Shown: positions 1 to 7,052 of the stretch, piece by piece
How positions within the stretch are numbered: the first letter of the stretch is position 1
Layout: every line of letters starts with the position of its first letter
From: Gemmatimonadaceae bacterium
GTDB taxonomy: Bacteria; Gemmatimonadota; Gemmatimonadetes; Gemmatimonadales; Gemmatimonadaceae
Assembly (NCBI GenBank): GCA_025453855.1
Contig: JALOPO010000168.1
Location: forward strand, 1 to 13,752
Direction of reading: 5' to 3'
DNA: 13,752 nt
Translations under genes and position numbers: made by a program
Notes under the pieces: generated by a model
The model's input: the letters and a program-made list of their open reading frames with translations, nothing else
What the model was told of the DNA's origin: nothing
Database searches by the model: none

Positions 1-1137
1 ATCCCGCGCGGCGTGCTCGCGATCATCTGCTCGCGCGTCGCCGTGCCGCCCGCCATCACCACGCTGTTCGCGCCTCCCGTCGGCTGCTTCCCCTGCTTCT
101 TGGCCCAGAAGCGGCTGTACTGCAGCTGCTGCAGCACCCCCCGGTCGATCCACGTGCGGCGCTCGAGCGGGAGCCCGTCGCCGTCGAAGGGCTGCGCGAG
201 CACCCCCGGATCGCGCGGATCGCTGAAGAGCGTGACGCGCGCATCGACGACCTTCTCGCCGATCCTGCTCCCGCCCCCCTTCTTCGTGAACGGCGAGCGC
301 CCCTCGTCGGCGCTGCGCGCATCCGCGTAGAACGCGAGCAGCTGCACCAGGTCGCCCACCGCCTGCGGCTCGAGGATCACCGTGTAGCGCCCCGGCTCGA
401 TGGCCACCGGGTTGCGCGACAGCCGCGCCTTCTCGATCGCGCGCGTCGCCAGCCCCTCGGCATCCATCTTCGACGCGGCGACGGTCTCCGCGCCCGCCCA
501 GCCGCTCCCCGTGCCATCGGTGGTGCGCACGGTGAGCGTGTAGTTGGCGGTCGTGCCGCGATGGTAGTGGAAGAGCCCCGCATTGTTGCCCATCGCGTTG
601 ATGCCTGCGCCCACGATGTAGCACCGTCAGCGCGCCATCGCGCCGCGCGGGCCCGAGCGCGGCCATCGCGGCGCGCGCCGCCTCCTCGGCACCGAGGTTC
701 GCCGTCGCCTCGTCCCACGCGGCGTCGATCGGTGCCACCTGCTGCGGGCCGAGATTCGGCATCGCTTCGGGATCGTCGGGGGCGAGCTTCGCCAGCGCCT
801 CGCTCTGCCGCACGCACCGCTCGATCCCCTCGGCCGAGAGGTCGTTGGTGGTGACGACGGCGTGCTTGGGGCCGTAGCTCGACGTCACGAACATCGAGAC
901 GTCGGTGACGAGCCCCGCCGTCGACATCTGGTTGGCGGCGAAGCGCACGTTGCGCTGCCGCGAGCCGCCGACGCCCACCTGCACCGCTTCGGCCTTCGAG
1001 AGCTTCACGGCGCGCTCGACGAGCTGCTGCGCGGCGTCGCGCGCGAGGAGCTCGTCGCTGGCCGCGAGGAGGCGTGCCGGCGTGCGGGCATCGAGGCGCG
1101 TGCCGATGACGGCGGCGCCGAAGTCGTGTGCGCTCAT
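1..1137 (-). pseudogene. tldE: TldE/PmbA-family protein (metalloprotease partner), 3'-truncated by window edge, frameshifted
   Basis: TldE (PmbA) is the partner of the TldD metalloprotease; together they degrade or mature peptides, with TldE lacking the metal-binding HExxxH. The start ATG (1137-1135) overlaps the tldD stop in an ATGA, so translation is coupled to tldD. Reading begins MSAHDFGAAVIGTRL and stays open to about codon 170, then jumps frame: the downstream frame resumes with YIVGAGINAMGNNAGLF and continues through PVAIEPGRYTVILEPQAVGD, DEGRSPF, PFDGDGLPL, RGVLQQLQYSR and PTGGAN to the left edge. The break lies at about 620-626; one base removed or two added would restore the frame. 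There is no signal peptide, although its TldD partner has a Tat signal. A second tldE with the same motifs lies at the right end. The family call is firm; whether the frameshift is biological or a sequence error is undecided. The C-terminus lies outside the window. Confidence 0.85.
616..630 (-). other. Frameshift site in first tldE
   Basis: On the minus strand the N-terminal frame reads GALTVLHRGRRHQ here, whereas the conserved family sequence YIVGAGINAMGNN begins in another frame at the TAC codon 620-618. No stop codon interrupts either frame close by, and no long homopolymer is present. Confidence 0.75.
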
Positions 1138-2720
1138 CCCTTGCGCCCCGTGTTGATGACGGTGATCTGCCGGTGCCGCGTGGGCGGCGAGCCGTGGCTG
1201 ACGGCGTTCACCTGCCCGGGCTGTCCCTTGCCGTCGAAGTAGCTCCCGCCGAGCTGGTAGGAGCGCTTGCCGCCGATCATGTCCATCGCGTTCCAGAACT
1301 CCGGCGTGCGGATCTGGTAGGCGACGTCCTTGAGCATGCCGACGATCTTCCCGCCCTTGATCTCGTGGAAGGTCTGGCCGCCGAACTGGTCGGTGGCGCC
1401 GATCAGGTCCTCCCAGACGAGGTCCTTCGCGCCCGGGAGGAGCGAGACGTTCGGCATCCGCTGGAACTGCACGCTCGACCAGGCGTCGGCGTAGCTGTTG
1501 CCGTGGCTGCGCGGCGTGCGCCCCGTCTTCTCGTACCACCACGTGAGCCAGTCGGCCTGCTCGCGCGTGGTCTGGTAGTCGTTGAGCTTCCCGTCCTTGA
1601 TGATCAGGAACTCGTCGGGAGCCACGCCCTCGTCGTCGTAGCCGACGGTGGAGAGGCCGCCGGCCTGCGAGCGGTCGCCCTGCACGTTCATGAACTCGGG
1701 GCCGTACTTGAGCTCCCCGAGCATCTTCTCCGGCGGCGCGACGAAGCTCGTGCCCGCGTAGTTGGCCTCGTAGCCGTAGGCGCGATCGAGCTCGGTGGGA
1801 TGGCCGATGCTCTCGTGGATCGTGAGCCAGAGGTGGCTCGGATGGAGCACGAGGTCGTACTTCCCCGGCTCGACGGGCTTGGCGGTGAGCTTCTGTGCCG
1901 CGTCCTCGCCCCACTTGCGCGCGTTCTCGACGAGCTTCGCGTCGAGCACCGCCTCCCAGCCGCGCCCCTGCGGCGCCATGTCGGCGCTGCGGTTCTGGAA
2001 GTCGCTGAAGTCCTTGCTCACCGCGGTGATGCTCATCGGCGCCCAGCTCCGCACGAGCGTCTGCGCGGTGAGCGTCCCCTCGGTGTTGGCGTAGTTCTTC
2101 TCCTCCTTCACGAAGAACATCTGCCCGAAGACGTACTTCACGCCCGGCACCTTGAGCGCCTCGGCGTTCGCCTTGAGCATGAGCGCCGCCTTCTCCTCCA
2201 CCGGGATCGACCACGGGTCGATCGTGAAGCCGTTGCTCCAGGTGCGCTCGCCGAGCGACGGGGCGGGGGCGAGCTGCACGGCGCGGTCGCGGGCGAGGCG
2301 GTTCGCCTTGGCGGTCGCCGCGGCCTCGCGCGCGGCCTGCGCCACGCCATCCCGGGTGAGCGTGCGCGTGGCGGCGAAGCCCCAGCAGCCGTCGACGAGC
2401 GCGCGCACGCCGCACCCCATCGTGTCGGTGTCGACGATCTCGATGATCTGCTGCTCGCGCGTGATGATGAAGTTGCGCCGCGTGCGCGCGATGCGGGCAT
2501 CGGCGAACGAGGCGCCGGCGAGCTGCGCGCCGTTGAGTGCGGCCTGCAGCAGCTCCTTGATCGCCGCGTCCATCGGCGGCTGCACGAAGGGCTGGGGGCC
2601 GCGCGGTGCCGCCACGTGGCGCAGTGCGGCCTCGGCCGGCTCGGGCAGCGCCGCGAGCGCCGCCGCGCCGGCCGCCAATGTGCCGGTGGTGGCGAGGAAA
2701 TCCCGTCGGGTGGTGCGCAT
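1134..2720 (-). CDS. tldD: TldD-family metalloprotease with twin-arginine signal
   Basis: This is the catalytic subunit of a TldD/TldE zinc metalloprotease, 528 aa. The N-terminus MRTTRRDFLATTG followed by an Ala-rich hydrophobic stretch is a twin-arginine (Tat) signal, so the protein is predicted to be exported folded; the classical E. coli TldD is cytoplasmic. The metal motif H302-E303-S-I-G-H307 matches the HExxxH of the family. The third zinc ligand of E. coli TldD is a Cys in a CGK-type motif; here the aligned sequence is YFDGKGQPGQ, giving Asp496 instead. The ending NAVSHGSPPTRHRQITVIN is typical of the family. I chose ATG 2720 because AGGGGA lies 5 nt upstream and the Tat motif follows directly; an in-frame start at 2750 would only add ten residues. 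Its TGA overlaps the tldE ATG. The upstream spacer of about 700 bp carries large repeats. Confidence 0.93.
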   Translation of the reverse strand: MRTTRRDFLATTGTLAAGAAALAALPEPAEAALRHVAAPRGPQPFVQPPMDAAIKELLQAALNGAQLAGASFADARIARTRRNFIITREQQIIEIVDTDTMGCGVRALVDGCWGFAATRTLTRDGVAQAAREAAATAKANRLARDRAVQLAPAPSLGERTWSNGFTIDPWSIPVEEKAALMLKANAEALKVPGVKYVFGQMFFVKEEKNYANTEGTLTAQTLVRSWAPMSITAVSKDFSDFQNRSADMAPQGRGWEAVLDAKLVENARKWGEDAAQKLTAKPVEPGKYDLVLHPSHLWLTIHESIGHPTELDRAYGYEANYAGTSFVAPPEKMLGELKYGPEFMNVQGDRSQAGGLSTVGYDDEGVAPDEFLIIKDGKLNDYQTTREQADWLTWWYEKTGRTPRSHGNSYADAWSSVQFQRMPNVSLLPGAKDLVWEDLIGATDQFGGQTFHEIKGGKIVGMLKDVAYQIRTPEFWNAMDMIGGKRSYQLGGSYFDGKGQPGQVNAVSHGSPPTRHRQITVINTGRKG

Positions 2721-2725
2721 CCAGG

Positions 2726-2731
2726 TCCCCT
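2726..2731 (-). promoter_or_regulatory. Ribosome binding site of tldD
   Basis: AGGGGA on the minus strand with a 5-nt gap to ATG 2720. It supports the start that places the Tat signal at the extreme N-terminus. Confidence 0.7.
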
Positions 2732-2944
2732 GAAGTCGGATGGCAGGCACGCCGCCCGATGCGGCGGCGCGCGGTGCGGAAGCATACGGCCCGGTACGTC
2801 GCCGGATTCATGCGACCACGGCCGCGGCTTCGACACCCGGGGCCGGGGCAGGGTTCACGAGCCTGTTCGCCGACCGCGCGAGGCGGCAGCACGTCGCGCC
2901 GCGACAGGCTCGACGTCGGTCGCAAGGATCGCGAACTGCCATGC

Positions 2945-3268
2945 GTTCAGCCTCCGTGAGCGGGGGGCGTCCGATCCACGGAGGGGTCCGTGTATGGGGC
3001 AGTGCGGAGCAGTCCTTCCGCGTGGCCGGTTGGTGACGGCGCGTGGAGGTCACGAAGGGATCGAGGCGGGTCGGGGGCGCTCGTGCATGCGGAGCCAATT
3101 GAAAGGCTTGTCGAATGGCCCCGCGTACTCGGCAGCCCCCGACGCGCGTCGATCCCTCCGTGACCTTCACGCGCCGTCACCAACCGGCCACGCGGAGGGC
3201 CCGCTGCAATCCACCCTGCGCGCGGATCCCTCCGCGGAGCGGACGCCGCCCGGTCACGGAGGCTGAAC
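2945..3268. repeat. Large inverted repeat, 134-bp arms around a 56-bp centre
   Basis: The left arm 2945-3078 and the reverse complement of the right arm 3135-3268 align end to end without a gap; by hand count about 111 of 134 positions match (about 83%). Both arms start GTTCAGCCTCCGTGA, share the block CCGCGTGGCCGGTTGGTGAC and end GTCGGGGGC. The centre, 3079-3134, is less GC-rich (it includes CCAATTGAAAGG). The mismatches cluster in the middle of the arms. The element sits between two same-strand genes, so it would be transcribed only by read-through. No transposase or obvious target-site duplication was seen. Confidence 0.85.
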
Positions 3269-3390
3269 ACCATGCAGTTCAGCGATGCGCCCGAATCACC
3301 GGCACCGCCCGGTCACGGAAGCTGAACACCAGCAGTGCAGCGATGCGCCCGAATCACCGGCACCGCCCGGTCACGACGCTGGACACCAGC
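3250..3390. repeat. 58/59-bp tandem direct repeat, about 2.4 copies
   Basis: Units start at CGGTCACGG (3251), CGGTCACGG (3310) and CGGTCACGA (3368). Each continues with (A/G)GCTGAACACC, then GCAGCGATGCGCCCGAATCACCGG in the first two units; the third decays to GCTGGACACCAGC. The first unit overlaps the outer end of the large inverted repeat, so the two structures share the sequence GGTCACGGAGGCTGAAC. Confidence 0.75.
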
Positions 3391-3442
3391 GCTTCCGCGA
3401 CGCCCCCGACACACGCCCCCCCGACGCCACGGCACGGAGCGA

Positions 3443-3928
3443 TCAGGGCTTCCGTGTCCCCGCCACGCGCGGCGCGGCGGCGGACGGCGTGACGGTGATG
3501 AGCTGGTACATCCCCTTGGCCACGTGCGAGCGGCCGTCGCTGGCGGCGAGCTGGCAGGAGAGGATGTAGCGCCCCGCCTCGAGCCGCTGCGTGAGGAAGA
3601 CCTCGCCGTTGGCGGGGATCGTCGGCGTCTGGGCCACCACCTTCGCCCATGCGGGCATCGCCCCCGTGGCGCGATTCGTCTCGTAGAACTCCTTCGGCGT
3701 CCGGTTGGTCGGGAGCTCGACGATCAGCAGGTGATGGATGTCGCCGCCCTGGTTCACCAGCTGGATGGTGGTGATGCCGGCCGGCGAGGTGGGCTTCGCC
3801 TCGAAGACGTAGTCCTTGGCGACGACGCGGAGGAAGTGGATGCGTTCGCCGGCGTCGGTCACCTGGGCCGCGAGCGGCGCGGCGGCAAGGGCGAGTCCGG
3901 CCAGCAGGAGCGAAGGCGTGCGCGTCAT
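3443..3928 (-). CDS. Secreted cupredoxin-like protein
   Basis: A 161-aa protein with an N-terminal signal peptide (MTRTPSLLLAGLALAAAPLAAQ). The mature part has the layout of single-domain cupredoxin-like proteins: a beta strand with DYVFEAK, PAGITTIQLVNQG, then DIHHLLIVELP, and a C-terminal SCQLAASDGRSHVAKGM. Candidate type-1 copper ligands are His65 or His66, Cys125, His135 and Met140, so the full His-Cys-His-Met set is present; this suggests copper binding and possibly electron transfer or copper handling outside the cytoplasm. ATG 3928 is preferred to the GTG at 3937, because that GTG forms part of the Shine-Dalgarno GAGGTG. It is divergent from the HEAT-cyclophilin gene. The function is inferred from fold and ligands only. 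Confidence 0.8.
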   Translation of the reverse strand: MTRTPSLLLAGLALAAAPLAAQVTDAGERIHFLRVVAKDYVFEAKPTSPAGITTIQLVNQGGDIHHLLIVELPTNRTPKEFYETNRATGAMPAWAKVVAQTPTIPANGEVFLTQRLEAGRYILSCQLAASDGRSHVAKGMYQLITVTPSAAAPRVAGTRKP

Positions 3929-4120
3929 CTCGGGCACCTCGTGGAGCGGGGCGATGCGACGGTCGTGTGCGGTGCTGCTGCACGGTGGGAGCGGGGGCGC
4001 CCCACGTCAATCGGGCGACCGCGACGCTCGCCGGACGCGATGCCGGGCACCAGCTTCCCGCTCGCGGCACCCCGGTGCCGGCTCGCCCACCCCTCGCGCC
4101 CCTTCACGGACGACCTCGCC
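3929..4120. promoter_or_regulatory. Divergent intergenic region with a 7-bp dyad
   Basis: This 192-bp gap separates the divergent starts at 3928 (minus) and 4121 (plus), so both promoters should lie here. I see a dyad CGGCACC-CC-GGTGCCG at 4065-4080, about 40 bp before the plus-strand start, which could be an operator or simply a hairpin. No clear sigma-70 boxes were recognised. Confidence 0.4.
3935..3940 (-). promoter_or_regulatory. Ribosome binding site deciding the start of the cupredoxin-like gene
   Basis: GAGGTG on the minus strand, 6 nt before ATG 3928. It contains the alternative GTG codon, arguing against that codon as the start. Confidence 0.65.
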
Positions 4121-6322
4121 ATGTGGTCCGCGTTCGCCATTCCGTTCGTGCTCGTCGCCATGGTGGCGCCCGCGTCGTGGTCGACATGCCACGATGCGTG
4201 CGACACGCCATCGCACGGCGCCGTCCGTACCGCGCGCGTCGCGCGGCCCGTGCACGCCGTCCATCCCGTGCGCGCCGTCGGCACACCGCCCGACGAACTC
4301 CCATCGGCCTACCGCATCCGCGAGGCGGAGCACCAGCGGCTGGTCGACACGCTCTTCTGGGCGCGGGCCGTGCGTGCCCCCGATGCGGCGCGGCTGCGGG
4401 TGGCGGCGCGCGCCATCGGCCGCATCGAGGATCAGGCGCTCGCGGAACGGTTCCTCGTCCCGCTGCTCGCGTCGCCACATGCGGCGGTGCGGCGCGAGGC
4501 GGCCTGGGGGCTCGCGCAGGCCCGCGTGCCGCTGGACTACACGCGTGTGCTGGCGCGTGAGCGCGACCTCGGCGTGCGCGGGGCGCTCTACGAGGCGATG
4601 GGGCGCAGCGACCTCGTCTCCGATGCGACCGCCTCCGTGCTGCTGCTGGCGCTCAGAGAGGAGCGCAACGCGGCCCGCGCCGGCGCCGCGCGCGGCCTGC
4701 ATGCCCTCGCACGCCGAGTCCCGCGGGGGCAGCGTCTCGGCTCCCTCGCCTCGATGCAGCTGTGGGACGTGATTCGCGTCGGACAGGAGCCACCGGGGCC
4801 GCAGGACCGGGACCCCGCTCGGCCGCGCGGCCCCGTCGCACCCGAGTCGCTGCGTGCCACGCTGCTGCGCGCCTGGGCCACCGATCCGCAGCGTGACCGG
4901 TCGCTCCCCGCCGGCGACCTGGCGAGCGCGACGAGCGACGAACTCCGCCGACTCGCGCAGCAGTCCGTGGGCGGCCTCCCCGACGTCTCCGCCTCCGACC
5001 CGTCGCTGCGCGTGCGCCTCGCCTCGCTCGTGTCGCACGCCTCGTGCACGAACGCCCGTGCCGCGCTCCGCGACCCGAGCGAGCACGTCTCGCTCACCGC
5101 CGCCGACCTCCTTGGCACGCTCCCCTGTCCCGAGGCCATCGCGACGCTCGACACGCTCGCCAACGCGGCGTCGAGCTGGCGCATGCGCGGGCACGCGCTC
5201 GTCTCGTACGCTCGCCTCGCCCCCGATCGCGTGCGACCGGTGCTCGCGCGCGCCGCGCAGTCGCCCACCTGGCAGCTGCGCGCCTGGGCCGCGCAGGCCG
5301 CACGCCTCGCGCGTGACAGCACGGTGCTGCGCGAGCTCGCGCGCGACACCGCGCCCAATGTCGCCATCGCCGCGATGATGACGCCCGACGATGCGCTGCG
5401 TGCCCTCCGCAGCGAGCACGCCGGCCTCGTGCTCGAAGGCGCGACGCGGCTCAAGGCGCTCCCGGCCGCCGCCCTGCGCGAGGCGAGGCCCGCACTCCTC
5501 GCCGCGCTCGAGCGCCTCACGCAGCGGCGCGAGGCGTCGCTGCGCGATCCGCGCGTCGCGCTCCTCGAGCGCCTCGCCGACGTGGCCGACACGACCACGG
5601 CACGCGTCCTCCGTCCGCTCGTCACCGACGACGATCCGGCCGTCGCGCTTCTCGCCGCGCGCATCATCGCGCAGCACGCCGGCGACCGTCCCGACAGCGC
5701 CGCCCTGCGCGCGATCGCGACGCGTCGCCCTCCCGCCCTCCCGTTCCCCGATTCCGTGACGCTCGCCGCCCTCGACGGCGCGCGCGCGATCGTGCGCCTG
5801 GCCGGCCTCGGCGAGATCGAGCTGGTCTTCCTCACCGAGGAGGCGCCGGCGACGGTCGCCACCGTCGTCGCGCTCGCCGAACGCGGCGCCTACGACGGCA
5901 CGACCTTCCACCGCGTCGTCCCCAACTTCGTGATCCAGGGCGGGAGCCCCGGGGCCGACGAGTACGACGCCCGCACGCCGACCTTCATGCGCGACGAGGT
6001 GGGCGGGCGCCACGATCGGGGGACATGGGGGATCTCCACACGCGGCCGCGACACGGGTGACGGCCAGCTCTTCGCGAACCTCGTCGACAATCCCCGCCTC
6101 GACCACGAGTACACCGTCTTCGCGCGGACCGTGCGCGGTCTCGACGTCCTCGACCGGGTGCAGGAGGGGGCGGTGATCACCTCGGTCACCATCGCTGACC
6201 GCGCCCGCGTGACGCCAGCCGGCCTCGTGCGTCTGGTGCACGGAGACCCAGCCACGACGCCGTGGTGCCCGGGCCCCCGACCCTTACCGTCGCTCCGATG
6301 CGCTCCGTCGTCCGCTCCCTGA
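4121..6322 (+). CDS. Exported HEAT-repeat protein with C-terminal cyclophilin-type peptidyl-prolyl isomerase domain
   Basis: A 733-aa protein. Residues 1-22 form a Sec-type signal peptide (MWSAFAIPFVLVAMVAPASW). Residues of about 65-540 are alpha-helical, Ala/Arg/Leu-rich repeats of HEAT type, for example SPHAAVRREAAWGLAQA, DDPAVALLAARIIAQHA and SPTWQLRAWAAQAARLAR. Residues of about 555-710 are a cyclophilin domain: FHRVVPNFVIQGG supplies catalytic Arg598, Phe603 and Gln606, and GQLFANLVDNPRLDHEYTVF matches the second signature. The Trp and His of human CypA's LDGKH region are replaced by Arg and Tyr. The expected role is proline isomerisation of envelope proteins, with the HEAT part as a binding scaffold (inference). 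The roughly 30 residues after VTIADRARV are not cyclophilin-like and overlap the next gene by 25 bp. The frame is open well upstream of 4121; this ATG was chosen because the signal peptide follows it. Confidence 0.87.
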   Translation: MWSAFAIPFVLVAMVAPASWSTCHDACDTPSHGAVRTARVARPVHAVHPVRAVGTPPDELPSAYRIREAEHQRLVDTLFWARAVRAPDAARLRVAARAIGRIEDQALAERFLVPLLASPHAAVRREAAWGLAQARVPLDYTRVLARERDLGVRGALYEAMGRSDLVSDATASVLLLALREERNAARAGAARGLHALARRVPRGQRLGSLASMQLWDVIRVGQEPPGPQDRDPARPRGPVAPESLRATLLRAWATDPQRDRSLPAGDLASATSDELRRLAQQSVGGLPDVSASDPSLRVRLASLVSHASCTNARAALRDPSEHVSLTAADLLGTLPCPEAIATLDTLANAASSWRMRGHALVSYARLAPDRVRPVLARAAQSPTWQLRAWAAQAARLARDSTVLRELARDTAPNVAIAAMMTPDDALRALRSEHAGLVLEGATRLKALPAAALREARPALLAALERLTQRREASLRDPRVALLERLADVADTTTARVLRPLVTDDDPAVALLAARIIAQHAGDRPDSAALRAIATRRPPALPFPDSVTLAALDGARAIVRLAGLGEIELVFLTEEAPATVATVVALAERGAYDGTTFHRVVPNFVIQGGSPGADEYDARTPTFMRDEVGGRHDRGTWGISTRGRDTGDGQLFANLVDNPRLDHEYTVFARTVRGLDVLDRVQEGAVITSVTIADRARVTPAGLVRLVHGDPATTPWCPGPRPLPSLRCAPSSAP

Positions 6323-6909
6323 AGGCCTGTGCCGTCGCCGCCCTCGCGCTCACCTGCGCGGCCGCGCCTGCCCGTGCCCAGCTGACCGTCCAGTTCTGGG
6401 GCCCCGTGGCCGATGGCGGCGGGCCGGCCCCGTCGTTCAACGGCCCGCTCTCGAACGTCTTCTGCACCGCGCAGATGGCGACGATCAACTTCGCCAACGC
6501 GTCCGCGCTCGGCTCGTTCATCGCGGGCAACTGCCCCGGTGCGCCGGCCGTGACCACGACCGGCTTCTCGGTCGGCGCGCGCGTCACCGGCTTCCTCTGG
6601 GCCGACGCCGCCGGCACGCGCACCTTCGGCGGCCGCATCGACGACGGCAACCGCTGGTACATCAACGGCGTGCTCCATCGCGATGCCTGGTTCGACCAGC
6701 TCAACGACTTCTCGTTCACCGCACCGGTGAACGCGGGGTGGAACAGCATCCAGGTCGACTACTACGCGAACACGTACGGGCACAGCGTCTTCCAGCTCTC
6801 GCTGCCGAGCGGGACGCAGTTCGCCTTCGTCCCCGAGCCGGCCGCGCTCGCCCTCACGGCGACCGGGCTGGCGCTGATGACGCTCGCGCTCCGTCGCCGC
6901 CGCGCCTGA
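6298..6909 (+). CDS. PEP-CTERM-anchored secreted protein, PA14-like region
   Basis: A 203-aa protein with an N-terminal signal peptide ending ARAQ (about residue 28) and a C-terminal PEP-CTERM sorting signal at residues 178-203: VPEP, a hydrophobic segment (ALALTATGLALMTLAL) and a terminal RRRRA. Such tails are recognised by exosortase, so the protein should be processed and placed at the cell surface or in the extracellular matrix; no exosortase is in the window. The middle part (GFLWADAAGTRTFGGRIDDGNRWYINGVL, then WNSIQVDYYAN) resembles PA14-type carbohydrate or ligand-binding folds: a thin beta-sandwich with a display-type DDGNRWYING turn. ATG 6298 overlaps the end of the preceding gene by 25 bp, which suggests co-transcription. 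No strong Shine-Dalgarno is visible. The PEP-CTERM call is firm, the PA14 assignment moderate. Confidence 0.85.
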   Translation: MRSVVRSLKACAVAALALTCAAAPARAQLTVQFWGPVADGGGPAPSFNGPLSNVFCTAQMATINFANASALGSFIAGNCPGAPAVTTTGFSVGARVTGFLWADAAGTRTFGGRIDDGNRWYINGVLHRDAWFDQLNDFSFTAPVNAGWNSIQVDYYANTYGHSVFQLSLPSGTQFAFVPEPAALALTATGLALMTLALRRRRA

Positions 6910-6958
6910 GCACGCGGCGCGGCGCGCCGCGCGTCCGGACGGATCGCACCACCGGATC

Positions 6959-6991
6959 GACGCCCCGCCGGCACCATGCCGGCGGGGCGTC
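6959..6991 (+). terminator. Strong hairpin after the PEP-CTERM gene
   Basis: A perfect 15-bp stem, GACGCCCCGCCGGCA at 6959-6973 paired with 6977-6991, closes a 3-nt loop. It begins 50 bp after the PEP-CTERM stop. No T-run follows, so factor-independent termination may be inefficient, but it separates this transcription unit from the LPOR gene. Confidence 0.6.
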
Positions 6992-7052
6992 CTCCGTTCG
7001 CACCGTGCGCGGTGACGCTCCACGGGGATTGTCCCATGATCGAGATTGCGGG

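Larger units (their letters stand above)
2721..3442. other. Gene-free, repeat-rich spacer upstream of tldD
   Basis: No reading frame here resembles a known protein. The open frames on both strands are low-complexity Arg/Pro/Ala translations that cross the repeats. The stretch holds a 9-bp inverted repeat (2858-2866/2904-2912, CGAGCCTGT/ACAGGCTCG), the 134-bp-arm inverted repeat, and a 58/59-bp tandem repeat. The tldD promoter must lie within it, near 2721-2940, but I cannot identify convincing -35/-10 boxes. Confidence 0.75.

Noticed and set aside
1128..3266. Long open frame on the plus strand opposite tldD and the repeat spacer
   Set aside because: Its translation is low-complexity Arg/Ala/Val/His-rich, a typical antisense shadow in high-GC DNA; the minus strand encodes a full TldD with catalytic motifs.
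3250..3390. Possible CRISPR array
   Set aside because: There are only about 2.4 contiguous units of 58/59 bp; no short repeats alternate with unique spacers, and there are no cas genes.
4007..6241. 744-codon open frame on the minus strand
   Set aside because: It is antisense to the HEAT-cyclophilin gene and rich in Arg/Gly/Glu with no recognisable domain; the plus strand has a signal peptide and cyclophilin signatures.
7021..7040. GGGA-TTG-TCCC dyad upstream of LPOR as an operator
   Set aside because: Four-bp arms are too short to support a specific regulator, and the expected PpsR-type TGT-N12-ACA pattern is absent.
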